In this document: positions 1 through 8,349 of the stretch, one piece after another
Numbering within the stretch: position 1 is the stretch's first letter
Layout: each line of letters begins with the position of its first letter
From: DATKUC01 sp964577375
GTDB taxonomy: Bacteria > Spirochaetota > Spirochaetia > DSM-27196 > DATKUC01
Direction: 5' to 3'
DNA length: 64,000 nucleotides
NCBI GenBank assembly: GCA_964577375.1
Contig: CAZNYW010000001.1
Location: forward strand, 1 to 64,000
The notes under the pieces: model-generated
Database searches by the model: none
The model's input: only the letters and a program-made list of their open reading frames with translations
What the model was told of the DNA's origin: nothing
Translations under genes and position numbers: made by a program

Positions 1-540
1 GGTATCAACAGGCTTCTTGATACCACCAGGACCGTTCCCGCGGCCTCGGCAATGCCGATGGACTCACCGAGCACGAGCGCGCCGAAAACGGTCGCGATAG
101 GCGGCGCCAGGTAGAGCCAGGCGGAGGCGAAGACCGGTCCCGCATTTCTGAGGACGATCAGGTTCGCGGAATGCGCGACGATCGATCCTGCGACAATCAG
201 ATAGAGCAGGGGGAGGAGCGCCGCCGGCTGCCATCTGCACCGCGTTTACCGACACAGGATCCTCTTCTGTGCGAAAGAGCTTTGGGTAGAGCGCCATACC
301 GAGGGCGTAGGAGAGGACGCTGCCGGCGGCATCGAGCCGTGCCATGTAGCCTCACTCGATGCGCGTTTCGGCCAGGAGCATGAGACCGAAGGTCGCGGCG
401 GTGAGAAAGACCGAAATCAGGATAGAACGGGCCAGCAGAGCCCCAAGCCTTCGGAACGTGGTCCGCCCCAGGGCGAGGAGCACGCCGAGGAACACGCCTC
501 CGGCGGACAGAAAGCGGATTCCGGCGTAGAAGAGCGGTGA
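1..540 (-). pseudogene. decayed EamA/DMT-family transporter
   Basis: Read on the minus strand from about 540 down, this stretch encodes an EamA-type (drug/metabolite) transporter, an inner-membrane exporter or importer of small metabolites. Helices such as PLFYAGIRFLSAGG and FGLMLLAETR are recognisable. Three lesions are visible. The first 30 or so residues are missing because the reading runs into the regulator gene at about 540. A TGA stop sits in frame at 352-354. The frame shifts by one base near the G5 run at 209-213, after which the second EamA repeat continues in another frame (NLIVLRNAGPVFASAWLYL, then TVFGALVLGESIG) to the window edge. The 3' end lies outside the window. A single assembly error could explain the frameshift but not all three lesions. 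Confidence 0.72.
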
Positions 541-1740
541 CGCACCGGCGAGCGTCTGCCGTCGATGCGGCGGGTCGCCGAAGAGGGTGGTTTCGGCATC
601 AATACGGTTCGATCGGGATATGCGCTGCTCGAGCGCGACGGTCTGGTCCACATCACCGAACGGGGAGGCGTGGTGGTGCGCGCGGCACCTTCGATCCCGG
701 AGCCGGCCTATCCGGCCGACGCAGAGGTCTGCTGGGACCGGCACGGCCGCGAGCGCCTGGACCAGCTTCTCGAGCAGCTCGTACGCAGTGACCCCGGCTT
801 CGCCATAGCCGCGCCGGGTCCGGACCTGCTTCCAACGCGAAGGCTCGCGCGGTGCTTTTCTTCGCTCGCGGGAAACTGGATAGACTACGCCGAGACGCGC
901 GGGGAGCTCGAGCTGCGCCGCCGCATCGCGCTTCACTACGAGCCGGTTAACGGGCCCACCTCGCCGGATCACCTTCTCATCACAAACGGCGCAACCGAAG
1001 CGATATCGCTTCTGGTCACTACCTTCGTGAAGCCAGAGGACGTGGTTGTCGTGGAATCGCCCACCTATTACGACTATTTCCGGCAGCTGGCCAACGCCCG
1101 CGCCACGATCGTCGAGATCCGGACGCGAACCGGCCGTGGCCTCGACGCCCTTGAAGAGCTGTTTACGCGCCGGAGGGTCCGCATGGTCATTGCACAGCCG
1201 AACGTACAGAATCCGACCGGTGCCTCCATGTCCGACGACGACAAGCGGCGGCTGGTCTCTGCATGCGCCCGTCACGGCTGCATTCTGGTTCAGGACGATG
1301 TGTACGGGGACCTTGCCTTCGGCCCCCGTCGGGCGGCGAATCTTCCGCTATTCGGCGACTTCCCCGGGCTGATCCTGATCTCCTCGATCTCGAAATCGCT
1401 CTCGCCGGGGCTTCGCATCGGATGGATCCGCTCGACCGGACTGATGGCGGAGTTGACCGAGGCGAAGGTCCGCTCCTCACTCTGCTCATCACGTCCCGCG
1501 CAGCTTGCCCTCGCCGAATTCCTTGCCTCCACCGCCTACCCGCGCCATCTGCAGCAGATCCGTGCGGCAGTGGCGCAGCGACTTGAGTCATACATGGCTC
1601 TCCTTTCCCGAGAGTGTGGATGCGACCGAAGTCTTTCTCCGGGCCGCCCGCTCATTCCGCCACGGGTCGTGCAGCTCACGCGGCTCGGCTCAATCGTCCG
1701 GGAGATGGCGGGCGAGGTTGCCCCGGCCGGCGGCAGGTGA
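541..1740 (+). pseudogene. truncated MocR-type (GntR HTH + aminotransferase) regulator
   Basis: The reading frame opens right after a TGA at 538-540 and starts inside a GntR winged helix (GERLPSMRRVAEEGG, then TVRSGYALLERDGL), so about 35 N-terminal residues are lost. A fold-type I aminotransferase-like domain follows: NGATEAISLLV, NVQNPTGASMS, DDVYGDLAF and the PLP lysine motif SSISKSLSPGLRIGW. MocR proteins are PLP-dependent regulators, often divergent from a transporter or PLP-pathway gene. Near 1610 the C-terminal part loses family resemblance. The sequence after LESYMALLS continues better in the +1 frame (FPESVDATEVFLRAAR), which suggests a second lesion. An ATG at 565 could initiate a protein, but with half a DNA-binding domain it is probably non-functional. 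Confidence 0.7.
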
Positions 1741-1886
1741 GGCCCGCAAGTTCGGCTGCCTCCCTTCGGAAGCGCAGCGGTTTCTTTGGGTGCGAAAACG
1801 CCGTCCGAGAACGCTTAGAGGCGCGCCAGCATCCCAATCGACGTTGCCGCTTCCAAATGAGGACTACTGAGCAAAGCTGCTTTGCC

Positions 1887-1915
1887 TTGACACCTGAAAG
1901 TCCTTTCTCTAGAAT
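1887..1915 (+). promoter_or_regulatory. sigma70-type promoter of ileS
   Basis: TTGACA (1887-1892), a 17-base spacer and TAGAAT (1910-1915) give a near-consensus promoter. It lies about 20 bases upstream of the TTG start codon of ileS. The rest of the 1741-1936 intergenic stretch shows no gene. Confidence 0.75.
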
Positions 1916-1936
1916 CCGTTGCCATAGGAGCAACAT

Positions 1937-4900
1937 TTGTACGAGCCAGTTGATCCCAAAGTGAATTTCCCCACGCTGGAGCAGAAGGTTCTCGATTTCT
2001 GGAATTCGAACGATATCTTTCGCAAATCAATCGCCAAAAGGGAAGGACAGCCGGAGTTCGTCTTCTACGACGGACCTCCCTTTGCCACCGGACTTCCGCA
2101 TTTCGGACATTTTGTCCCGGGCACCATCAAGGATATTATCCCCCGCTACCAGACGATGAAGGGCAGGAAGGTCGAGCGCCGCTTCGGCTGGGACTGTCAC
2201 GGCCTGCCGGTCGAGTACGAAATGGAAAAGGAGCTCGGAATTTCGGGCCGACGTCAGATCGAGGAGTACGGTGTCGCAAAGTTCAACGAAGCATGCCGTT
2301 CCATCGTTCTCCGCTACACCAGCGAATGGAGGAAGGTGGTCACGCGCCTCGGCCGCTGGGTCGATTTCGACAATGACTACAAGACGATGGAACCCGACTA
2401 CATGGAGACCATCTGGTGGGTCATCAGGCAGCTGTGGGACAAGGGGCTCCTCTACGAAGGGCACTACATACTTCCCTATTGCCCCCGCTGCTCCACGGTT
2501 CTCTCGAATTTCGAGCTCAACCTGGGCGGCTACGAAGAGGTTCACGATCCTGCCATTACCGTGAAGTTCCGAGCTGCCGACAAGAAGGTCGGCGGCGACG
2601 GCAGGACCTATTTCCTCGCATGGACCACCACGCCCTGGACACTTCCGTCCAACCTCGGCCTTGCTCTCGGACCCGACATCGAGTATGTGAAGGTGGAGGA
2701 CGGCGACGAGTTCTACGTGATGGCGAAGGAGCGGCTTGAGGCCTACTACAAGTCGCCCGACAGCTACAGGATCGTCGGAAGCTGGCGGGGCAGGGAGCTC
2801 AAAGGGCTCTCCTACGAGCCGCTTTTTCCCTACTTCAAGGATATCGATGCGAAGGGCGCCTTCAAGACCTACAACGCCGACTACGTCAGCACCGAGGACG
2901 GTACCGGCATCGTTCACATCGCGCCGGGTTTCGGCGAGGACGACTATGCGGTGCTCAAGGGAACGGACGTACCGGTGCTCTGTCCGATCGACGGCGAGTG
3001 CCGCTTCACCTCTGAGGTGACCGACTACGAGGGCCGCTTCGTCAAGGACGCCGACAAGGAGATCATCCGCCGTCTCAAGGAGGAGGGGAAGGTCGTCAAG
3101 CACGATCAGTACCTCCACAGCTATCCCCACTGCTACCGCTGCCATTCGCCGCTCATCTACCGGGCCATCTCGAGCTGGTTTGTGAACATCGAGAAAGTGA
3201 AGCCGTCGATGATCGCCGCGAACAATCAGATCTACTGGATGCCGGATCACGTCAAGGCCGGCCGGTTCGGCAAGTGGCTGGAGGGCGCGCGCGAGTGGGC
3301 CATCAGCCGCAACCGCTTCTGGGGAAATCCCATCCCGATCTGGAAGTGTGATGAGTGCGACGAGATGAAGTGCATCGGCAGCCGCGATGAGCTGGAGACG
3401 CTCTCCGGGAAACGGCCCGACGACCTTCACAAGCACTTTGTCGACGAGATTACCTTCCCCTGCACCAGCTGCGGCGGAAAGGGCACCATGCGGCGCGTGC
3501 CGGAGGTGCTCGACTGCTGGTTCGAGTCCGGCTCCATGCCCTACGGCCAGAACCACTATCCGTTCGAGAACAAGGAGCGCTTTGAGGCCGGGTTCCCAGC
3601 GGAGTTCATCTGCGAGGGACTGGACCAGACCCGCGGGTGGTTCTACACGCTGACCGTCCTGGGCGCTGCACTCTTCGACTCGCCCGCGTTCAAGCACGTG
3701 GTGGTGAACGGACTGGTTCTTGCCGAGGACGGCAAGAAGATGAGCAAGAGTCTGCGCAACTTCACCGATCCCAACGAGGTGATCAACAAGTTCGGGGCCG
3801 ATGCTCTCCGCCTCTTTCTCATGCATTCGGCGGTCGTGAAGGCCGAGGATCTCAAATACACCGACGACGGCGTGCGCGATGTGCTCAAGAGCATCATCAT
3901 ACCGCTGTGGAACGCCTACAGCTTCTTCGTCACCTACGCGAATATCGACGGTGCCTCGCCCACCGGCGCCCCCGACGACCCGGGCAATCCGCTCGACCGC
4001 TGGATCCTCTCGGAGGCCGAGCGGCTCGTGTCGGAGGTGACTGCGGAGCTCGACCGGTACGACATGCAGCGGGCCATCGATCCGATCGTCGAATTCATCG
4101 ACCTTCTGAACAACTGGTACATCCGCCGGAGCCGCCGCCGCTTCTGGCGCAGCGAGAATGATCTCGACAAGGCCCAGGCGTACCAGACGCTCTATGCGGT
4201 GTTTATGACGCTCATCAAGGTTGCCGCACCGGTGATTCCCTTCATCACCGACGCGATCTACCGCAATCTCAAGCAGAAAGACGCACCCGAATCGGTCCAT
4301 CTTCTCGACTATCCTGAGGCACGTGATGCGATCCGCGACCGGGAGCTCGAAACCAAGATGAAGATCACCCGGCAGGCGGTGAGCATGGGCCGTGCGATTC
4401 GCAGCATGCACAACCTGAAGATCCGCCAGCCGCTCAAGGCGCTGCATCTGGTCACCCGGAACACCGAAGAGAAGAAGATTCTGCGGGAAATGGAAGACAT
4501 CATCCGCGAAGAGCTCAACGTAAAAGAGGTGATCTTCCGCGAGAACGAGGAGGACCTCGTCGTCTATCGCGCGAAACCCAACTACCCGGTGCTCGGCCGG
4601 ATGCTCGGAAAGGACATGAAGGCGGCCGCCGAGAAGATCGAGGCACTGTCGCCCCGTGAGGTTCAGGAGCTCATGGAGGGCACAACGCTCTTCATCGACC
4701 TCGGAAGTCGTATGCTGGACCTGACCAATGAGCACGTGCTGGTGCAGCGCGACGAGCGCGAGAACCTCAAGGTGCTCAACGAGGGCTCGCTTACCGTCGC
4801 CCTTGATCCCGAGGTTACCGAAGACCTCCGTCAGGAGGGCATCATTCGTGACCTCATCCGTGTCGTCCAGAATCTGCGCAAGGAGTCGGGCTTTGACGTG

Positions 4901-5104
4901 ACCGACCGCATATCGCTCTTCCTTCAGGGCGATGAGGAGATGCAGTCCGCGGTGGACAACTACCAGGACTACCTGATGAGCGAAACGCTCGCGGTCGACC
5001 TGGCATGGCTGCGCCGCGATGACGCCCGGGAGGTTTCGGTTGGCGACAAGAACTGCCGTATCGCGGTGGAGAAGACAGAGGAAGGTGTCGAAGCCCGGAC
5101 ATAG
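1937..5104 (+). CDS. ileS: isoleucyl-tRNA synthetase, eukaryote-like type
   Basis: This class Ia synthetase charges tRNA-Ile in the cytoplasm. It has 1055 residues. The HIGH-type motif is PHFGH (residues 54-58) and the KMSKS loop KKMSKSLRNF lies near residue 600. A CP1 editing region lies between them, an anticodon-binding region follows, and several CxxC pairs are present. Length and motif style (FATGLPHFGH; DWDCHGLP-like RFGWDCHGLP) match the eukaryote-like type 2 IleRS found in spirochaetes and in mupirocin-resistant strains. The start is TTG at 1937, six bases after AGGAG. It is the first gene of a likely operon with the lipoprotein gene, hisH and hisF. A large antisense ORF over this gene is an artefact of GC-rich codon use. 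Confidence 0.96.
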   Translation: MYEPVDPKVNFPTLEQKVLDFWNSNDIFRKSIAKREGQPEFVFYDGPPFATGLPHFGHFVPGTIKDIIPRYQTMKGRKVERRFGWDCHGLPVEYEMEKELGISGRRQIEEYGVAKFNEACRSIVLRYTSEWRKVVTRLGRWVDFDNDYKTMEPDYMETIWWVIRQLWDKGLLYEGHYILPYCPRCSTVLSNFELNLGGYEEVHDPAITVKFRAADKKVGGDGRTYFLAWTTTPWTLPSNLGLALGPDIEYVKVEDGDEFYVMAKERLEAYYKSPDSYRIVGSWRGRELKGLSYEPLFPYFKDIDAKGAFKTYNADYVSTEDGTGIVHIAPGFGEDDYAVLKGTDVPVLCPIDGECRFTSEVTDYEGRFVKDADKEIIRRLKEEGKVVKHDQYLHSYPHCYRCHSPLIYRAISSWFVNIEKVKPSMIAANNQIYWMPDHVKAGRFGKWLEGAREWAISRNRFWGNPIPIWKCDECDEMKCIGSRDELETLSGKRPDDLHKHFVDEITFPCTSCGGKGTMRRVPEVLDCWFESGSMPYGQNHYPFENKERFEAGFPAEFICEGLDQTRGWFYTLTVLGAALFDSPAFKHVVVNGLVLAEDGKKMSKSLRNFTDPNEVINKFGADALRLFLMHSAVVKAEDLKYTDDGVRDVLKSIIIPLWNAYSFFVTYANIDGASPTGAPDDPGNPLDRWILSEAERLVSEVTAELDRYDMQRAIDPIVEFIDLLNNWYIRRSRRRFWRSENDLDKAQAYQTLYAVFMTLIKVAAPVIPFITDAIYRNLKQKDAPESVHLLDYPEARDAIRDRELETKMKITRQAVSMGRAIRSMHNLKIRQPLKALHLVTRNTEEKKILREMEDIIREELNVKEVIFRENEEDLVVYRAKPNYPVLGRMLGKDMKAAAEKIEALSPREVQELMEGTTLFIDLGSRMLDLTNEHVLVQRDERENLKVLNEGSLTVALDPEVTEDLRQEGIIRDLIRVVQNLRKESGFDVTDRISLFLQGDEEMQSAVDNYQDYLMSETLAVDLAWLRRDDAREVSVGDKNCRIAVEKTEEGVEART

Positions 5105-6224
5105 GTCGGGCCGCAGGCCGACCGCAGCACTTCTCGGTGCGGCACTCCTCAGCGCCGCGCTTTTCCTGCTTTCCGGCTGCCGGTCGGCGCCGCCTGCGGT
5201 GAACGACCAGGCCATCCTCGCACTGCTGCCCGATGGCGCTTCATCCTACTTCTTCGTCGACGTTGGCGATAACCGGCCTCTCGTTCGCACCTTCATCGGC
5301 GCCGCCGGAGCCAATCCGAAGGCGCTCGAGCCGGTGATAGATCGTACCAGCTACCTCTATGGGGCCTTCGCCNNNNNNNNNNNNNNNNNNNNNNNNNNNN
5401 NNNNNNNNNNNNNNNNNNNNNNNNNNNNNNNNNNNNNNNNNNNNNNNNNNNNNNNNNNNNNNNNNNNNNNNNACGGCAAAGCCTCTGCTGCCGACGGCAA
5501 AGCCTCTGCTGCCGACGGCAAAGCCTCTGCTGCGCCCGCCGCGCGGGCAGGCAAATCGGTTTTCTACCTGGTCGGCACCGGATCCTACCCCGGTTTCCTG
5601 TTCGGCGCCGGGCTCGCGCGCAGCGGTGAGTGGAATAAGCTCGAGATGAAGGTCGGCGGCAGGTCCCGCGAGTACTGGAAGCAGAAGTCGGGTCGGCTCG
5701 AGGTCGCGTTTTCCGACCGCGGCGAGCTCTTCGCCTCCAACGGCGACATCGCCACGCTCTTCACCCGCGAGCAGCGGGGTCTTCTTCAGGTGCCTGCGGT
5801 TCCCAAACCGATCACCGACGAGTTCGCGCGGCGTGCCGCGGTCTTCTACGCTCCGGCTCCCCGCGATTCCGGCGCCGGAGGAGCCAGCCCCGGCCTTCCG
5901 CTTCCGGGAATGGGATCGCTTCCTATCGAGAACCTCCTCGTACTGACACAAAGGGTCACAACCGCCGGGGAGAATCCGCCCCGATACGCGCTCGAGCTCA
6001 CCTTCGATGCGGGAAGCGAACGGGAAGCACGCACGCTTTCGGTGGTTTTCCGGCTTTCGGCGGTGGCGATTCTCGGCAGCATCGGCGCCTCTCCCGCCGA
6101 AACCATGCGGTCGCTCCAGGTTTCCACCGCGGGCAGAACGTTGAGCGCCCGCGGAATCGTTTTGACGGCCGCAGAGCTTTCCAATGCGATCTTCCAGTTT
6201 GTCGGCTCATCAGGTATAAAGTAG
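5088..6224 (+). CDS. predicted lipoprotein with ADGKASA repeats, interrupted by a sequence gap
   Basis: I do not recognise the function. The GTG at 5088 overlaps the end of ileS and gives a short basic N-terminus, a hydrophobic segment and a lipobox (LFLLSGC), so the product is probably a membrane-anchored lipoprotein. After about 95 residues comes a run of 100 N. Just after it are three in-frame copies of a 7-residue unit, ADGKASA, encoded by nearly identical 21-base repeats. The remainder is a globular domain rich in beta-strand-like sequence, with no obvious catalytic motif. The true length is unknown because the gap has a placeholder size. It sits between ileS and hisH (2 bases apart) and is presumably co-transcribed. 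Spacing from GAGG to the GTG is short, so the start is uncertain. Confidence 0.6.
   Translation, partial: SKPGHRSGRRPTAALLGAALLSAALFLLSGCRSAPPAVNDQAILALLPDGASSYFFVDVGDNRPLVRTFIGAAGANPKALEPVIDRTSYLYGAFAXXXXXXXXXXXXXXXXXXXXXXXXXXXXXXXXXXGKASAADGKASAADGKASAAPAARAGKSVFYLVGTGSYPGFLFGAGLARSGEWNKLEMKVGGRSREYWKQKSGRLEVAFSDRGELFASNGDIATLFTREQRGLLQVPAVPKPITDEFARRAAVFYAPAPRDSGAGGASPGLPLPGMGSLPIENLLVLTQRVTTAGENPPRYALELTFDAGSEREARTLSVVFRLSAVAILGSIGASPAETMRSLQVSTAGRTLSARGIVLTAAELSNAIFQFVGSSGIK
5373..5472. other. assembly gap (100 N placeholder)
   Basis: Exactly 100 consecutive N bases, the usual placeholder for a scaffold gap of unknown size. It lies inside the lipoprotein gene and directly abuts a tandem repeat, which probably caused the assembly break. 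The frame stays open across it only by the arbitrary length of the gap. Confidence 0.97.
5473..5534 (+). repeat. 21-base tandem repeat coding ADGKASA
   Basis: Three consecutive copies of a 21-base unit (gacggcaaagcctctgctgc plus one base) begin at the gap edge at 5473. Each encodes A-D-G-K-A-S-A in frame. The copies are nearly identical at nucleotide level, which suggests recent expansion. More copies may be hidden in the gap. Confidence 0.9.
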
Positions 6225-6226
6225 GC

Positions 6227-6889
6227 ATGACCGTTGGTGTAGTGGACTATCATGCCGGGAACCTTCGGAGTGTGGAGACCGCGCTGCGCTTCCTCGGCGT
6301 CGACTTTGTGCTGTCCGAAGATCCCGAAACGCTCCTCAAGACCGACCGTCTGATCTTTCCGGGTGACGGGAACGCGGGCGCCGCGATGAAGGTCCTCGGT
6401 GCGACGGGCCTCGGTGAGGCGATCCGGACATTCTACGCGAGCGGCAGGCCGGTGTTCGGCATATGTCTCGGCTGTCAGATCGTGCTCGAGGGTTCCGAGG
6501 AGACTCCGGCCGCCTGCCTCGGCATCGTCGCAGGGCGTGCGAAACTCTTTCCCTTTGCGCGCGCGCGAGGCGACCGGAAAAGCGAGTCGGCCGCCGTCGC
6601 CACCACTACGGCTCCTGCATTGAAGGTGCCGCACATGGGGTGGAACAGCGTCCACCCGGTGCGCTCCGATCCGCTTTTTTCAGGCATTCCGGACAACGCC
6701 TCCTTCTACTTCGTTCACTCCTACTACACCGAGCCTGCGGCTGAGCACGTGCTCTGCACCACCGATTACGGGATAACCTTTCCCTCCGGTCTGCGCAAGG
6801 ACAATCTGTGGGCCGTGCAGTTCCATCCTGAAAAATCGGGCGAACACGGAATCCGGATGGTGCGCAACTTTCTCGAGGTCCGGATTTAG
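6227..6889 (+). CDS. hisH: imidazole glycerol phosphate synthase, glutaminase subunit HisH
   Basis: This class I glutamine amidotransferase (220 residues) releases ammonia from glutamine for HisF in histidine synthesis. The nucleophile is Cys80 in GICLGCQ, and the partner residues are His200 and Glu202 in FHPEKS. The oxyanion-strand motif reads PGDGNAG where most HisH proteins have PGVGxFG. A poorly conserved insertion (about residues 103-125, Ala/Ser/Arg-rich) separates the two halves. ATG at 6227 follows the lipoprotein stop by two bases, and hisF begins 23 bases after its stop, as expected for a heterodimer. No other his genes lie nearby, so the rest of the pathway must be elsewhere, or the pair serves another glycosyl-amination pathway. 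Confidence 0.92.
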   Translation: MTVGVVDYHAGNLRSVETALRFLGVDFVLSEDPETLLKTDRLIFPGDGNAGAAMKVLGATGLGEAIRTFYASGRPVFGICLGCQIVLEGSEETPAACLGIVAGRAKLFPFARARGDRKSESAAVATTTAPALKVPHMGWNSVHPVRSDPLFSGIPDNASFYFVHSYYTEPAAEHVLCTTDYGITFPSGLRKDNLWAVQFHPEKSGEHGIRMVRNFLEVRI

Positions 6890-6912
6890 GCCGGCAGCAG
6901 GAGGAGTCGAAG

Positions 6913-7677
6913 GTGCTTCAGAAGCGTGTTGTTGTCTGTCTCGATGTTCGGGACGGCAAGACCACCAAGGGTATCAGGTTCAAAGGAAATGTCGACATAG
7001 GTGATCCGGTCGAAATGGCGCAGAGCTATTACGAGCAGGGTGTCGACGAGCTGGTATTCTACGACATTACCGCCTCGTCGGAGGGGCGGGGGATAATGCT
7101 CGATGTGGTCGAGCGGGTCGCCGAGCGGATATTCATTCCATTTGCGGTGGGCGGCGGCATCGGCAGCGTCGCCGATATGCGGGCGGTGCTGCTCGCGGGC
7201 GCCGAGAAGGTGAGTGTGAACAGCCAGGCCGTTCAGAACCCCCGGATCATCACCGAAGGCGCCGCGCAGTTCGGCAGCCAGTGCATCGTGCTCGGGATGG
7301 ACGCCAAGTCCGATCCGGCCATGCCGAGCGGCTACCGCGTCTACATCAACGGCGGGCGCACCCCGACTAATCTCGACGCGCTCGCCTGGGCGCAGGAGGC
7401 CGAAAGGCTCGGCGCAGGCGAGATCGTGCTCAATTCAATCGATGCGGACGGCACCCGCGACGGCTACGAGCTCACCGTCACGAGGCTCATCTCGGAGAAC
7501 GTCGGAGTTCCCCTGGTGGCTTCCGGCGGCGCGGGAAAGCCGGAGCACCTCGTGGACGTATTCACGAAGGGCAGGGCGGATGCGGCCCTGGTAGCGAGCA
7601 TGGTGCACTACGGAGACTTTACGCTCGCGCAGATCAAGGATGCTCTGCGTTCCGCCGCTATCCCGGTCCGCGCATAG
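6913..7677 (+). CDS. hisF: imidazole glycerol phosphate synthase, cyclase subunit HisF
   Basis: This (beta/alpha)8-barrel cyclase (254 residues) converts PRFAR plus ammonia into imidazole glycerol phosphate and AICAR. The two catalytic aspartates are present: Asp11 (VVCLDVRDGK) and Asp130 (LGMDAKS). Phosphate-binding glycines are seen in AVGGGIGS and ASGGAGKPEH. Small departures from typical sequences, such as KTTKG for RVVKG and LGMDAKS for AIDAKR, do not touch the catalytic residues. The start is GTG at 6913 behind AGGAG. It is the last gene of the ileS operon; a GC hairpin follows at 7710. Confidence 0.95.
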   Translation: MLQKRVVVCLDVRDGKTTKGIRFKGNVDIGDPVEMAQSYYEQGVDELVFYDITASSEGRGIMLDVVERVAERIFIPFAVGGGIGSVADMRAVLLAGAEKVSVNSQAVQNPRIITEGAAQFGSQCIVLGMDAKSDPAMPSGYRVYINGGRTPTNLDALAWAQEAERLGAGEIVLNSIDADGTRDGYELTVTRLISENVGVPLVASGGAGKPEHLVDVFTKGRADAALVASMVHYGDFTLAQIKDALRSAAIPVRA

Positions 7678-7709
7678 CCCCGCGGCCGGAACCGTCGCCC
7701 GATCAGCTT

Positions 7710-7738
7710 CGCGGGCGCCGTGCCCGCGCAGACATTCT
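7710..7738 (+). terminator. possible terminator after hisF
   Basis: A 7-bp stem (CGCGGGC/GCCCGCG, loop GCCGT, 7710-7728) is followed by attctctctc. The pyrimidine tail is poor in T, so this is only a moderate candidate. It separates the hisF operon from the fmdB promoter. Confidence 0.4.
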
Positions 7739-7781
7739 CTCTCGGCGGGCGGTTCCGGATGCGGTTCTGATGCGCAACTTC

Positions 7782-7810
7782 TTGTTCGAACGGGGATTTT
7801 CGTGTATATT
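7782..7810 (+). promoter_or_regulatory. promoter of the FmdB-family gene
   Basis: TTGTTC (7782-7787), 17 bases, TATATT (7805-7810). The start codon lies 36 bases downstream behind a good AAGGAG, so this transcript has an ordinary leader. Confidence 0.65.
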
Positions 7811-7845
7811 TCTTTCAGAAATGCCCTGCAGCCAAGGAGACACCC

Positions 7846-8184
7846 ATGCCGACCTACGACTATGAGTGCAAGAGCTGTGGTCACAACTTTGAGGTGTTTC
7901 AAAGCATCATGGATCCTCCGGTGAAGAAGTGCCCGGAATGCGGAAAAGCAGTTCGCCGCCTGATTGGCGGCGGCACCGGAATTATCTTCAAGGGAAGCGG
8001 CTTTTACGTTACCGACAGCCGGAAATCCTCGAGTGCAAAGAGTACTTCCACAAAGTCGAGCGACAGCTCCGCGAAACCAGCGGAAAAGAGTGATACGGGC
8101 GCCGGAAACGGCTCCTCGGAAAAGAGCTCGTCCGACAAGGCATCTTCAGGCAGGTCTGAAGGTACCGTCGCTACAACGAAATAG
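7846..8184 (+). CDS. FmdB-family zinc-ribbon protein
   Basis: A 112-residue protein with an N-terminal zinc ribbon: Cys8-Cys11 (CKSC) and Cys29-Cys32 (CPEC), the FmdB/YxxD-type putative regulatory fold that opens with MPTYDYEC. FmdB was linked to formamidase regulation in Methylophilus, but most family members have no proven role. Residues 55-112 are low-complexity Ser/Lys/Ala/Gly and probably disordered. ATG at 7846 has AAGGAG upstream. The gene stands alone between a promoter and a terminator hairpin. Confidence 0.88.
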   Translation: MPTYDYECKSCGHNFEVFQSIMDPPVKKCPECGKAVRRLIGGGTGIIFKGSGFYVTDSRKSSSAKSTSTKSSDSSAKPAEKSDTGAGNGSSEKSSSDKASSGRSEGTVATTK

Positions 8185-8190
8185 CGTTGC

Positions 8191-8221
8191 GGCTCCCACC
8201 CTGTTCAGACGGGTGGGGGCC
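8191..8221 (+). terminator. terminator-like hairpin after the FmdB-family gene
   Basis: An 11-bp stem with one G-T pair (8191-8201 with 8211-8221; core CCCACCC/GGGTGGG) lies 7 bases after the stop codon. It lacks a clear T run. The rest of 8222-8346 holds only the thiI terminator. Confidence 0.5.
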
Positions 8222-8327
8222 TGCTTCGATCGCGGAAGTATCACCGGGCGTTGGTGAGCGCCCATCGTGTGCGGTATTCCATCCTATATCCATATTCCCC
8301 GAGACGGTTCTCGATATCTATAAAATG

Positions 8328-8349
8328 AGGTCGCCCGGGGTGGGCCTCA
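8328..8349 (-). terminator. terminator-like hairpin of thiI
   Basis: On the minus strand the sequence starting at the thiI stop codon forms GAGG/CCTC and CCC/GGG stems with a small bulge, followed by ATTTTAT. It faces the terminator of the convergent FmdB-family gene. Confidence 0.45.

Noticed and set aside
352..1275. 307-codon minus-strand frame over the MocR remnant
   Set aside because: Only its last 60 residues (352-540) are EamA-like and are described as a pseudogene; the rest is antisense to the regulator.
2027..5215. Open frame of 1062 codons antisense to ileS
   Set aside because: It mirrors the high-GC third-position bias of ileS; the translation shows no family resemblance and no start signals.
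6227..7677. HisH/HisF pair as part of an O-antigen amination cluster
   Set aside because: Catalytic residues fit the histidine pathway and no sugar-modification genes are nearby, though the question cannot be closed here.
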